Part shown: piece after piece, positions 1 to 9,066 of the stretch
Position numbering within the stretch: position 1 is the stretch's first letter
Layout: the number at the start of each line of letters is the position of its first letter
Origin: [Eubacterium] yurii subsp. margaretiae ATCC 43715
GTDB lineage: Bacteria > Bacillota > Clostridia > Peptostreptococcales > Filifactoraceae
Assembly (NCBI GenBank): GCA_000146855.1
Contig: GL405246.1
Location: forward strand, 937,794-1,001,793
DNA length: 64,000 nt
Direction: 5' to 3'
The notes under the pieces: generated by a model
The model's database searches: none
The model's input: the letters and a program-made list of their open reading frames with translations, nothing else
Told to the model about the DNA's origin: nothing
Position numbers and translations under genes: made by a program

Positions 1-65
1 TAAATACACATTTACGAGCTAATTAAATAATTAATTAGTACAAAAATAAAAGATTGCAATATAAA

Positions 66-120
66 AAATAAGGATAGGTATTTAATTGAAAAATATTAAA
101 ACCTATTCTTGTTTTATTTT
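66..120 (+). terminator. Hairpin with T-rich tail upstream of tex
   Basis: A 10-bp stem (AAGGATAGGT paired with ACCTATTCTT, one mismatch) is flanked by A-rich and T-rich arms. It probably ends a gene lying left of the window. No gene is visible in bases 1-226. Confidence 0.55.
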
Positions 121-154
121 TATAATTTTTAAACATCATTAAATGCAAAAAAAA

Positions 155-183
155 TTGTACTGTCTTTATATTTGTAGTATAAT
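155..183 (+). promoter_or_regulatory. Putative sigma-A promoter of tex
   Basis: TTGTAC at 155-160, a 17-base spacer, and a perfect TATAAT at 178-183. It lies 44 bases upstream of the tex start. The -35 box is only a partial match. Confidence 0.5.
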
Positions 184-226
184 ATTATTGTAAATTCAAT
201 ATTTTATATAATATCAGGAGCAAATA

Positions 227-2371
227 ATGGATATCAAACAAATTCTTATGAGTGAGTTTTCACTTAAGAATACTCAGGTGGATAATATAATAGAACTTAT
301 CAATGACGGCAAGACTATACCCTTTATTGCGAGATATAGAAAAGAGATGACAGGCGGTGCAAGTGACAGCTTGCTCAGAGATTTTGACGAGAGACTCAAG
401 TATCTGAATTCGTTATCTGAAAGGAAAGAAAGTGTACTTAATATAATTGAAGAACAAGGCAAATTAACTGACAATATAAGAGCTTCACTGGAAGATGCCA
501 TGACTTTGCAAGAGGTAGAAGATATATACGCTCCGTTTAAGCAAAAAAAGAGAACAAGGGCAAGTGTTGCAAAGGAGAAGGGCTTGGAGGCTCTCAGCCT
601 TGTTTTGCTTGAAGGTATTGAAAAAGTGGAAGACAAGGCAGGAGAGTTTATAAATGCCGAGCTTGGAGTTGAAAATGAGAAAGATGCGATTGACGGTGCC
701 AAGGATATAGTAGCTGAGGTTATAGCAGATGATTTTGAACTCAAAAAGACTCTTAGAAAACTGCTTTTTGACACAGCTGTAATAATGACATCTGCCAAAA
801 AAGACGCAGAGGAAAAGGAAGACTATCCTGTTTACAAGATGTATATGGAATTTAGCGAAATTTCATCAAAGATGCCGTCATACAGGATATTAGCTATAAA
901 TAGAGGTGAAAAGGACGACATCTTAAAAGTTAAAATAGACTATGATTTTGAAAAATTTGTAGAAATAGCAAAAAATTCCTACATCAAATCTGAAATTCAT
1001 AGAGAAATAATGACAGATACCATAGAAGATTCATTGAAAAGATTGATGATGCCTTCACTTGAAAGAGAACTGCGCTCAGAGATGACGCAAAGAGCGGAGG
1101 AAAAGGCAATATCAGTATTTGGAGAGAATTTATCAGCGCTTCTTATGCAATCTCCTCTTAAAAACAAGGTGGTCTTAGGCTGGGATCCGGCTTATAGAAC
1201 CGGATGTAAGATAGCTGTCGTAGATGAAACAGGTAAGGTGCTTGATACTACTACAGTATATCCGACAGCACCTCAAAACAAGGTGGAAGAAACAAATAAG
1301 GAAATTACAAAACTAATTGACAAATACAAGGTAAACATCATTTCTATAGGAAACGGAACAGCGTCAAGAGAGTCAGAGCAGATAGTGGCAGATATAGTAA
1401 AGCAAAAGGAAAATGTCTACTACACTATAGTAAGTGAGGCAGGTGCGTCTGTATATTCGGCGTCAAAGCTTGGTGAAGAGGAACTTAAAGATATGAACGT
1501 ATCTTTGCGTGGGGCAGTATCTATAGCAAGGCGTATACAAGATCCAATGAGTGAACTTGTAAAAATAGATCCTAAGTCAATAGGTGTAGGTCAATATCAA
1601 CATGATGTCAACCAAAAAAGACTAAGCGAAGTATTATCCAATGTAGTTGAAGACAATGTTAATAAGGTAGGTATAGACTTAAATACAGCGTCTTACAGTA
1701 TACTTGGCTATGTAGCAGGGATAACACCGTCTATAGCGAAAAATATCGTCAAATATAGGGATAATGCCGGTAAGTTTAAAAACAAGGAAGAACTGCTTAA
1801 AGTTACAAGGTTAGGTCAGTCGTGCTTCGAACAATGTGCAGGATTCTTGAGAGTCAAAGAGGGAGACAATATACTTGATAACACAGGTATACATCCGGAA
1901 GCTTATGATAAAACATACAAACTTTTAGAAATTTTGGATGTTGATATTCAAAGTGAGGATTTCATAGAAGATTTTACAAGGAAGATAGACAAGACTTCTC
2001 AAAAAGATTTGTCAGACAAACTTGAGATAGGAATGCCAACACTTATTGACATAATAAAAGAACTTAAAAAACCGGGACTTGATATAAGAGATGAAAAAAA
2101 TATTTCTCCTGTATTAAGAAGTGACGTTTTAAAACTTGAAGACCTTAGTGAAGGTATGATACTCAAGGGTACAGTTAGAAACGTGCTTGAATTTGGAGCA
2201 TTTGTAGATATAGGCGTGAAAAATGACGGCTTGGTACACATATCACAATTAAGTGACAAATTCATCAAAAATCCTATGGAAGTTGTTTCTATAGGAGATA
2301 TAGTAAATGTCAAGGTTATAGGTATTGATTTAGATAGAAAAAAAGTTAGCCTAACTATGAGAGGAATATAA
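227..2371 (+). CDS. tex: Tex-family RNA-binding transcription accessory protein
   Basis: Tex is a nucleic-acid-binding cytoplasmic protein linked to transcription fidelity, RNA handling and stress tolerance. The 714-residue length is normal for the family. The order is the expected one: a helical N-terminal region, a YqgF/RNase H-like fold from about residue 315 (GWDPAYRTGCKIAVVD), a helix-hairpin-helix region near 480-550, and a C-terminal S1 RNA-binding domain from about 642 (GTVRNVLEFGAFVDIG). The ATG is preceded by AGGAG at a good distance. The gene stands alone behind its own promoter, and a large hairpin follows it. Confidence 0.95.
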   Translation: MDIKQILMSEFSLKNTQVDNIIELINDGKTIPFIARYRKEMTGGASDSLLRDFDERLKYLNSLSERKESVLNIIEEQGKLTDNIRASLEDAMTLQEVEDIYAPFKQKKRTRASVAKEKGLEALSLVLLEGIEKVEDKAGEFINAELGVENEKDAIDGAKDIVAEVIADDFELKKTLRKLLFDTAVIMTSAKKDAEEKEDYPVYKMYMEFSEISSKMPSYRILAINRGEKDDILKVKIDYDFEKFVEIAKNSYIKSEIHREIMTDTIEDSLKRLMMPSLERELRSEMTQRAEEKAISVFGENLSALLMQSPLKNKVVLGWDPAYRTGCKIAVVDETGKVLDTTTVYPTAPQNKVEETNKEITKLIDKYKVNIISIGNGTASRESEQIVADIVKQKENVYYTIVSEAGASVYSASKLGEEELKDMNVSLRGAVSIARRIQDPMSELVKIDPKSIGVGQYQHDVNQKRLSEVLSNVVEDNVNKVGIDLNTASYSILGYVAGITPSIAKNIVKYRDNAGKFKNKEELLKVTRLGQSCFEQCAGFLRVKEGDNILDNTGIHPEAYDKTYKLLEILDVDIQSEDFIEDFTRKIDKTSQKDLSDKLEIGMPTLIDIIKELKKPGLDIRDEKNISPVLRSDVLKLEDLSEGMILKGTVRNVLEFGAFVDIGVKNDGLVHISQLSDKFIKNPMEVVSIGDIVNVKVIGIDLDRKKVSLTMRGI

Positions 2372-2460
2372 ATAAAGAGAGATTTTATTCTAAAGTTTAA
2401 GTATAGATATTATGAAAAGGAATCTATTGTAAGTATTAAATATTAGAATTTTAAATATAT

Positions 2461-2520
2461 TATTTATTGCTGATTTATATATTGGAATTTTTAAATCCCA
2501 ATATATATCAGCAGTAAATA
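2461..2520. repeat. Long imperfect inverted repeat between tex and the next gene
   Basis: Two arms of about 22 bases (core GCTGAT..TATATTGG against CCAATATATATCAGC) flank an AT-rich loop. No T-run follows, so this is not a classic intrinsic terminator. It could end tex transcription or stabilise its 3' end. Confidence 0.5.
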
Positions 2521-2553
2521 ATATAAGATTTGAAATTATAAGAGAGGATCAAT

Positions 2554-3078
2554 ATGTTTATCAACAGTATAAAATCAAAAATAATATATAGTATTCAAAT
2601 TGTTAAGATATTTTTTACTGCTTTACCTGCATTGGGTTTTACTTGGATGGTTTTTGCTGCACTGTCCGGAAATCCTGAATATTCAGAACTTACCGGGGGG
2701 TATATAATTTTAGCTCTGATTTTTGATTATATTTTTGTATCTTCAATTATGAAGATTATGCTATTATCTAAGGCTAAGGTATATGAGAAAGTATTTCTGA
2801 TGGATAAAGAGGGATTTATAGAAATACAAAAATTAGCTCTAAATGTCAATACAAAAGAGGATAAGGTTATAAAAGAACTTACCGCTCTTATAAAAATGGA
2901 TGTTATTAGAAAAATTGCTATAGATAGAAATGGAGTACCTAAGGTATTGCTTGACAACGGAATTGCACCAAAGAAGCTTGAGTACGAAACAGTTATTTGT
3001 CCATCTTGTGCAGCGAAAGTTACCAAGATAGTCGGAGAAATAGTAGAATGTGAATATTGTGGTAATGATATAGTGTAG
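2554..3078 (+). CDS. Small membrane protein with C-terminal zinc ribbon
   Basis: Not assigned to a named family. The 174-residue protein has two hydrophobic segments near residues 15-35 and 50-72. A charged, winged-helix-like middle part follows (about 85-135: alternating helices, then VLLDNG). A CPSC...CEYCGND zinc ribbon closes the protein near 148-172. The start has GAGAGGA just upstream. It ends 14 bases before cca and is probably cotranscribed with it. A membrane-tethered regulatory or adaptor role is possible, but nothing in the sequence proves one. Confidence 0.75.
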   Translation: MFINSIKSKIIYSIQIVKIFFTALPALGFTWMVFAALSGNPEYSELTGGYIILALIFDYIFVSSIMKIMLLSKAKVYEKVFLMDKEGFIEIQKLALNVNTKEDKVIKELTALIKMDVIRKIAIDRNGVPKVLLDNGIAPKKLEYETVICPSCAAKVTKIVGEIVECEYCGNDIV

Positions 3079-3092
3079 GATATGGAAAAGCT

Positions 3093-4424
3093 ATGAAGAT
3101 TGAGATAGATAAGAAAGCTCGAAAAGTCATATCTATGCTTGAAAGTAAAGGCTATAATGCTTATATAGTTGGCGGTTGTCTAAGGGATATATTACTTGGT
3201 AGAAAATCTCACGATATAGATATTACGACTGACGCCTTGCCAAAAGAAATAATAGATGTATTTTATGATAGCTATAAGGTAGTAGAAACCGGAGCAAAAT
3301 ATGGAACCATAACAGTGATTATAGATGGTTCTCCTGTTGAAATTACAACATTTAGAAGTGAGCAAGACTATATTGACGGTAGGAGACCTGAAAATATAAG
3401 CTTTGAAAAAGACATCAAAGCCGACCTGTCAAGGAGGGACTTTACTCTCAATGCCATGGCATATAACGATAAGGATGGATTTATAGATTTGTTTGACGGT
3501 AAGGAAGACCTTGAAGATAAAATCATAAGATGCGTAGGCAATCCCAGAGAAAGATTCAAAGAAGATAAACTCAGGATGCTCAGGGCAGTAAGATTTGCAG
3601 CTACCTTTGATTTTAAAATTGAAGATGAGACTTTTGAGGCTATAAAGGAGTTTTCTCAAGATATAAATGAAATATCAATAGAGAGGATAAATGCGGAGCT
3701 TAGTAAGATGCTGCTTGTCCAAAGACCGTCTCAAGCCATAATTTTGCTCAAAAAAACAGGACTTCTTAAAAATATTTTGCCTGTGATTGATGAAATGTAT
3801 GGATTTTCTCAGCAAAATCCCTATCACGAAAAGGATTTGTTCTTTCACACCATGGATGTGCTTGACAATGTGAGAGATGATATAGTATTAAGACTTGCTG
3901 CGCTTTTCCACGATAGCGGAAAGCTCTATACTAAGACCGTGGATGAAAACAATATAGGTCATTTTTACGGCCATAGTGAGCTAAGTTTTGATATAGCAAG
4001 AGATAATCTAAAAAGACTGAGATATTCCAATAATATAATCGAACTTGTAGCTCTTCTTTGTAAGAAACATATGATAGATACGAGGAATATAACAAAAAAA
4101 GGTATTAGAAAACTTATATCACTCTTTGGAAAAGAAAATATATACTATCTAATAGAATTGCAAAGGGCTGACTCTGCATCTACTACTCTTGGTGGAGATG
4201 ACACACTGAAAAACAAGGTTGATGAAGTCTTAGCGGAAGAAGATGTATTTTCTTTAAAGGATATGAATATAGATGGAAATGATGTCAAAAACTTGGGATA
4301 TAAGGGCAAAGAAATAGGGGATATATTGAGGTATCTCTTTGATAAGGTGATGGAAAATCCTCAGTTTAATGAAAAAACAAAACTTTTGGAAATAATTAAA
4401 AGAGAAATTGCAGATAAGCTTTGA
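3093..4424 (+). CDS. cca: CCA tRNA nucleotidyltransferase
   Basis: Adds or repairs the 3' CCA end of tRNAs. The class II nucleotidyltransferase core is clear at residues 24-45 (GGCLRDILLGRKSHDIDI, with the DxD metal ligands). The tRNA-binding region (RRDFTLNAMAYN, RMLRAVRFAA) follows. An HD-domain motif (LFHDSGK) lies near residue 270, as in the longer bacterial enzymes. The 443 residues are the normal length for the HD-bearing type. The start at 3093 has a GGAAAAG element upstream and lies 14 bases from the preceding stop. Confidence 0.93.
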   Translation: MKIEIDKKARKVISMLESKGYNAYIVGGCLRDILLGRKSHDIDITTDALPKEIIDVFYDSYKVVETGAKYGTITVIIDGSPVEITTFRSEQDYIDGRRPENISFEKDIKADLSRRDFTLNAMAYNDKDGFIDLFDGKEDLEDKIIRCVGNPRERFKEDKLRMLRAVRFAATFDFKIEDETFEAIKEFSQDINEISIERINAELSKMLLVQRPSQAIILLKKTGLLKNILPVIDEMYGFSQQNPYHEKDLFFHTMDVLDNVRDDIVLRLAALFHDSGKLYTKTVDENNIGHFYGHSELSFDIARDNLKRLRYSNNIIELVALLCKKHMIDTRNITKKGIRKLISLFGKENIYYLIELQRADSASTTLGGDDTLKNKVDEVLAEEDVFSLKDMNIDGNDVKNLGYKGKEIGDILRYLFDKVMENPQFNEKTKLLEIIKREIADKL

Positions 4425-4523
4425 TAAGAAGATGTTTTTAAAAAATTCGTATCAAAATAGGTTTTATCAGCAGTTTCTCTTTTTTATATAGTGTTATTAT
4501 ACTTATTTTTAATACTTTTATCT

Positions 4524-4591
4524 ATGGATAATTTTCATAAATGATTTACAAAGTAGCATATGATTTATCACTTTATTATAAATGTTATCCA
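4524..4591. repeat. Inverted repeat in the cca / STM4013 convergent gap
   Basis: Perfect 8-base arms ATGGATAA (4524-4531) and TTATCCAT (4584-4591) enclose a 52-base AT-rich segment. They sit between two convergent genes. No T-run marks a standard terminator, so the role is unknown. Confidence 0.35.
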
Positions 4592-4634
4592 TTATTTTAT
4601 TAGATTTGAGTATTAATAGTATTATTATCTTTAT

Positions 4635-5501
4635 TTAGTAGAGTCTATAAAAAAAGTGCATATATGGTACTGTGTAGACTATTTCATGCGATACGCAGTG
4701 GAAGTTATAACCGTCTTCACCATAGCAAGTACCGTGATCCGAACACATTATGCAAAAAGTTTTGCCTCTCTTGGCAAATAAATCAAATAGTCTGTTAATA
4801 TGAGAGTCCACGTATCTAAGTGCCATGGCGTGAGTTGTGACGTCGTCAAGTTTGGCATGATCAGAGTAAAAGGAATTAGGATAGTGGATGCTGTCGACAT
4901 TTACATACATAAAAATCTTTTCATCCTTCTTTTTTTCAAGCAGTTTTTCTATAAAGTCCAACTGATTTTCAAAACTTTCCTTTATGTGGCAGGCAAAGGA
5001 AGTATTCCAATATGATTCCTTGAAAAAACTTGGAAGTATCTTATTTATAGGCGTTCTCTTGTTGAAAAACCCCACTCCACCTATGCAGACTGTAGTATAT
5101 CCTACTTTTTCCAATCCTCTTATAAAGCTGTCTCCCTCAAAAACATAAGAGTAGGGATGTAATTTACCCAAGGCTCCGTTTTCTTTTGCTACGAAGAGCC
5201 TCTCTCTTTCATACAAAGGAACAGGTCTTGACGGTGACGGTAGATTGCCTATGAACATAGCCATATGAGAAGGGAAGGTGTAATTTCCAGGTGCATGGCA
5301 TTTTTCCCACTTGCCATACTTATTTATATTTGGCGTATTGCCCAAACTTTCTTCCTGTGAAGCCACATCATATCTCAGTGTATCAAGACAAATGAAAAGT
5401 ATGTCGTTATTCCCTACTACTTCATTCATATTTACGCTCATCTCAGCCTTTTTTGGATCGCCTATTACAAATTTAGGTACTTCAGTTACCTGTCTTGGCA
5501 T
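4635..5501 (-). CDS. STM4013/SEN3800-family hydrolase (alkaline-phosphatase fold)
   Basis: The protein resembles the STM4013 family, sulfatase/alkaline-phosphatase-superfamily enzymes of unknown substrate. Visible hallmarks are LFICLDTLRYDVA (about residues 35-47, first metal aspartate), the N-T-P-N element, APGNYTFPSHMAMFIG (about 72-87, nucleophile region), and CSDHGTCYG near 254 (second metal site). The start has AGGAG seven bases upstream. That start gives about 24 residues ahead of the VGNNDILF core, a possible N-terminal extension. Downstream of, and codirectional with, the STM4014- and STM4015-like genes, but separated from them by 300 bases. The radical SAM partners known for this set (STM4011, STM4012) are not in the window. 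Confidence 0.82.
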   Translation of the reverse strand: MPRQVTEVPKFVIGDPKKAEMSVNMNEVVGNNDILFICLDTLRYDVASQEESLGNTPNINKYGKWEKCHAPGNYTFPSHMAMFIGNLPSPSRPVPLYERERLFVAKENGALGKLHPYSYVFEGDSFIRGLEKVGYTTVCIGGVGFFNKRTPINKILPSFFKESYWNTSFACHIKESFENQLDFIEKLLEKKKDEKIFMYVNVDSIHYPNSFYSDHAKLDDVTTHAMALRYVDSHINRLFDLFAKRGKTFCIMCSDHGTCYGEDGYNFHCVSHEIVYTVPYMHFFYRLY

Positions 5502-5801
5502 TTTTTCTCCTTGTGTTTAGTGCTATTTATTAATAGTTGAAATTATTGATTGTTAAATGATTTAATGCTAATACCGATAGTTAAAAAACAATGGGAAATC
5601 TCACTTTAATATATTTCTAAAATTAGTGTAATCAATAGATAATCAAAGAGAAATTTTCCATTAATCCAATTATAATATTTTTATATATAGTCCTAATTAT
5701 TGATATTCTAAATATATGGATTTACAATTATTTAATACTATAATTCAATGATTAAAGTATAATATATTATTAGAAGATTTAATGATGTCATAAATTATAT
5801 A
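5502..5801. other. 300-base AT-rich gap inside the STM401x cluster
   Basis: No open frame with a ribosome site is visible on either strand. The gap is too short for a radical SAM gene. It may carry a minus-strand promoter for the STM4013-like gene, but I see no convincing -35/-10 pair. Confidence 0.4.
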
Positions 5802-6839
5802 CTATTTCAATTTAAGCTTTTCTACCAATATATTCATTTTTAATATCTGATTTTTGTAGATTGTATTTTTGTAAAATATATCCTTATACATCAAATCACC
5901 CTGTGAATTAATCTCGATTATATAAGGTTTTTTAGTATTTTTTTCAAGAAGTATGTCAAAGCCTGAAACATTTAAATTTGGAAACTGTTCCATGGCTTTT
6001 TGGCAAAGTGTATCTATATATTGTTTTATCCCATCTCTAAGATTTATACTTGAGTTATCAAGGGGCAAATTATTAAGGTGAAGATTTGTGATACTTCCAT
6101 TTTTGCTACCCCTTGCTTGGATAAAGTCGAGACTTTCAAATTGATATACCAATCTTAAATCGTATATGATTCCGTTTACATCATCCTTAGGAACCCAACG
6201 CTCTACTATTGCTCCCTTTTTCAAGATAAAATTCGCCAATTTGCAAATCATATCTTTATCACTGATATTAAATAATTTTTTAGTATTTATATATCTGCCG
6301 TTTTCATAGTTCATGGAGGTCTGTATCTTCATCTTATCAGTCTTTTTATTGTATTTTAATGATATTACTCCGCAGGCACCTGAACCGAAATTTGGCTTTA
6401 TAAATATCTGAGAAATATTTTTTTCTCTAAGATTATAAATAAGTTCATCAAAACAACTACACCTAAAATCAAGCATAGGTGTAGTTGATATATTTGCATT
6501 TTGCAATATTTGCTTACATTTAATCTTATCCAAGGTATTTTTTATAGACTCAGGTGAGTTCATATAAACCATGCCATCAATATTGGATAGAGAGGTCAAA
6601 ATATCATTATATCTCTTGATATTGCTGTCTAATTCATCAACGTAGATACTGTAGTTTGAAATAGGATCAATCTTTATAAAACAAGCTTGATGAGAAAAAT
6701 TTTCATAAAATAACTTTTCAAGATTTTTCTCAAAATATTCATCTATATCGAAGAATTCAAAATCAACATTCAAATCTGTACAAGCCTTTGAAAAATATTC
6801 ATACCTCTTGTTTTTCTTGCCTAATAATACGGACTTCAT
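5802..6839 (-). CDS. STM4014-family ATP-grasp protein
   Basis: The protein has an ATP-grasp layout. An N-terminal pre-ATP domain is followed by a nucleotide-binding lysine region (FIKPNFGSGACGVISLKY, about residues 146-163). Next come a VERWVPKDD segment and the acidic metal-binding end NVSGFDILLE...YIIEINSQGD (about 292-318). The block SITNLHLNN is characteristic of the STM4014 family. ATP-grasp enzymes ligate a carboxylate to an amine or thiol via an acyl-phosphate; the substrate here is unknown. Its ATG overlaps the stop of the leucine-rich-repeat gene by one base (TAATG), so the two are translationally coupled. Confidence 0.82.
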   Translation of the reverse strand: MKSVLLGKKNKRYEYFSKACTDLNVDFEFFDIDEYFEKNLEKLFYENFSHQACFIKIDPISNYSIYVDELDSNIKRYNDILTSLSNIDGMVYMNSPESIKNTLDKIKCKQILQNANISTTPMLDFRCSCFDELIYNLREKNISQIFIKPNFGSGACGVISLKYNKKTDKMKIQTSMNYENGRYINTKKLFNISDKDMICKLANFILKKGAIVERWVPKDDVNGIIYDLRLVYQFESLDFIQARGSKNGSITNLHLNNLPLDNSSINLRDGIKQYIDTLCQKAMEQFPNLNVSGFDILLEKNTKKPYIIEINSQGDLMYKDIFYKNTIYKNQILKMNILVEKLKLK

Positions 6840-7708
6840 TATTCTGTCAACATCGGATAATAGTATATTTCTCCGTCATATTCATCAGCGTCATTAGGTT
6901 CGTCAAGTATTACGTTTATACCTGTATTTTTAAGATTTTCCATCATCTTTTCAGAAAGGTAGTGATAAGTGAGGTCAAGCTTTTCAAGGTTTTTGAACAT
7001 TGATATATTATCCAATATCATCTGTCCGCCCTTATCAGTAAGAGTACCGTTTGATAAATCTAAAGTCTTTATATTGTAAAGGTTCTTGCTTTCAACGATT
7101 TTTTCTACTATTTCATCTTGTAGCTCACTGTTTCCAAGCCCGAGATAAGACAAGTTTTTGATATAATCAGCTTTTAATATGCTTGCTATATCTTCTATGG
7201 TTCCGTCAAAACCATAGTCTTCAACACCGAAATACAGGTTTAGTTTTTTTAACTTAGGCAGTTTTGCAACAGCTATCTGTTTGATGACTGATGATGGAAG
7301 TCCTCCGCAGATGATTTCAAGCTCTTCAAGATTATCATGGTTAATATCGCCAAGAGACAATTCATTACTTCCCTTTATTGTAAGGCTTTTCAACTTAGGT
7401 AAGGCTTTTAGTAAGTTAGAGTAATCACCTTGTTCTATCCAAGAGACTTCACATTCTTCATAGTCCATATCCCCAATGAACATCTTGCTTATATGTTGGA
7501 GTTTATCCTTGTTTTCTACAAAAACATCAAGTAATTGCTGAATCGAATTGTCATAAGATTCTCCCCAACAACCTACTATAAGTTCGTCTAAAGTGGCAAG
7601 ATCTTCATCAGCTATTATTTCATTTGCAAGTGTAAGACTGTCGACCTCTTGGCTGTCTTCCTCCCATATTTGTTCACCGGTGTAATAATATTTTTTACTC
7701 TTTAACAT
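6839..7708 (-). CDS. STM4015-family leucine-rich-repeat protein
   Basis: A 289-residue cytoplasmic protein with leucine-rich repeats from about residue 95 to 265 (LPKLKSLTIKGS, LPKLKKLNLYFG, IKNLSYLGLGNSEL, LYNIKTLDLSNGTL, FKNLEKLDLTYHYL). It ends in an acidic tail. The pattern matches the STM4015 family, which travels with STM4011-4014. The start at 7708 is chosen over an upstream ATG at 7777 because AGGAGG lies seven bases before it. First gene of the minus-strand unit and coupled to the ATP-grasp gene. The repeats probably make it a binding scaffold, but its partner is unknown. Confidence 0.82.
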   Translation of the reverse strand: MLKSKKYYYTGEQIWEEDSQEVDSLTLANEIIADEDLATLDELIVGCWGESYDNSIQQLLDVFVENKDKLQHISKMFIGDMDYEECEVSWIEQGDYSNLLKALPKLKSLTIKGSNELSLGDINHDNLEELEIICGGLPSSVIKQIAVAKLPKLKKLNLYFGVEDYGFDGTIEDIASILKADYIKNLSYLGLGNSELQDEIVEKIVESKNLYNIKTLDLSNGTLTDKGGQMILDNISMFKNLEKLDLTYHYLSEKMMENLKNTGINVILDEPNDADEYDGEIYYYPMLTE

Positions 7709-8164
7709 TTCAAAACCTCCTAAAACTTGAAATTTTAATTTAATTCTTATGTAAGCAAATACAGTATAAGCATACAAAAGTTTATTGTTAATTTTATAAT
7801 TCTTACCTCGTTATTTATATCATAAAATGTTAAAAATAATCTGTAATTATATATTAATTGCTCTGTTTTTAATCTTATACTTTATCTTTTCAATCTATTG
7901 ATATTATCATCAATAGTTAAAAAAATAATGAGCGGTGTTTAACTTGAATAAGAATATACAGAGGATATTTTACACATTATTTTTTTGATTTTAGTATTTG
8001 TTTTAAAATCTGAATGATATTAGTGGGATCGTCATTTGTTTAGCAAAAATATGACTTTTTCATTAAATATATTTAATAGTTATTGACTTATAAAAAAATA
8101 ATGCTAAACTGAAACTAATAATACTACATATTTATTTGAAAAATTGAAGGGAGTTGAATTAATT
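7709..8164. other. Divergent intergenic region, no gene seen
   Basis: An AT-rich spacer of 456 bases separates the divergent STM4015-like and lipoprotein genes. It holds a good plus-strand promoter near 8083-8110. No other coding or RNA signal is recognisable. Confidence 0.5.
8083..8110 (+). promoter_or_regulatory. Putative promoter of the lipoprotein gene
   Basis: TTGACT at 8083-8088, a 16-base spacer, TAAACT at 8105-8110 preceded by an extended -10 TG. It lies about 55 bases before the ATG. Confidence 0.5.
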
Positions 8165-8932
8165 ATGGAAGGATTAAAGATTAAGAGAAAATTTTTATCT
8201 TTAGTATTATTTTTTATGGTATTGTTAATTATGACAGCTTGTAACGTCAGCGTTATAAAGCGTGAAAGCCAAGATAATACTTCTAAAGTTGACAAAGATA
8301 ATGTAAGCTATAACTTTGTAAGAGATTTATCACTTGATAAATATAATGATAAAAGTCTTATAGATAAGGTTTTGAATACAAGCATTAGTGATGATGATAA
8401 CAATAAAAAAGATACTGCAAGAGCTATAGGTTTTATTTCAGGTACAACCATTGGCGCTGATAGTCCTTGGATTTGCTTTGTAAACGATAATTATATAGGG
8501 GTTCTTTTTCTTAAAGGGATTTTAATTTATGAGAAAAGTACCGGTAATTTAAGCACGGTAATAGATACAGAGGGCTTAGGCTTTAAGTATACTCAGGGAG
8601 ATGAAGCAATTTTAGAAAAAGCCGATAATGAATATTTAATTTTATATAAGGCTAATGAAAATAAGGGATATATCTATTCATTTAAAGAAAATGCACTATC
8701 TAAAATTAATGATATAGCTAAAGCAAATATAAATGACTTGATGTATAGTCAAGTAGATAAGGAAAGATTCAAAAAAATTCAGACAATAGTTGGAAACTCT
8801 TCTGTACCAGTTATATATAAAGACCATTATTTTTCATTAGAAATAAACTATAATGACTTAAAAAACTCCTATGTACATGTCTTAGATGAAAAATTCAACG
8901 AGATATTGAAGTTTAGATTGGGAGATAAGTAA
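8165..8932 (+). CDS. Putative lipoprotein, function unknown
   Basis: No family recognised. The 255-residue product begins with a basic stretch, a hydrophobic segment (LSLVLFFMVLLIM) and a lipobox (IMTAC), so it should be lipid-anchored on the outer face of the membrane. The mature part is hydrophilic, with aromatic-rich strand-like segments (WICFVNDNYIGVLFLKG). These could be a beta-propeller or WD-like fold fragment, but repeats are not clear. The ATG at 8165 is chosen over a TTG 21 bases upstream, since GAAGGGAG precedes it and the signal peptide then has normal length. Confidence 0.75.
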   Translation: MEGLKIKRKFLSLVLFFMVLLIMTACNVSVIKRESQDNTSKVDKDNVSYNFVRDLSLDKYNDKSLIDKVLNTSISDDDNNKKDTARAIGFISGTTIGADSPWICFVNDNYIGVLFLKGILIYEKSTGNLSTVIDTEGLGFKYTQGDEAILEKADNEYLILYKANENKGYIYSFKENALSKINDIAKANINDLMYSQVDKERFKKIQTIVGNSSVPVIYKDHYFSLEINYNDLKNSYVHVLDEKFNEILKFRLGDK

Positions 8933-9066
8933 AAAATCTCAAATTGTCTATTATAGTAATTTTGATATTGACTTATCAAACAAGTCTTTAAATATACTAA
9001 TGTTTTAGAAATTCAAAAATAGATATAAATATCTTCGTAATAAAAAATCAAACAAGGAATGAAGAT

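Noticed and set aside
274..798. Minus-strand 174-codon open frame
   Set aside because: Antisense to tex, with a Ser/Leu-rich composition typical of shadow frames and no ribosome site.
5502..5801. A hidden short gene or radical SAM remnant in the STM401x gap
   Set aside because: No open frame with a CxxxCxxC motif or ribosome site could be read on either strand.
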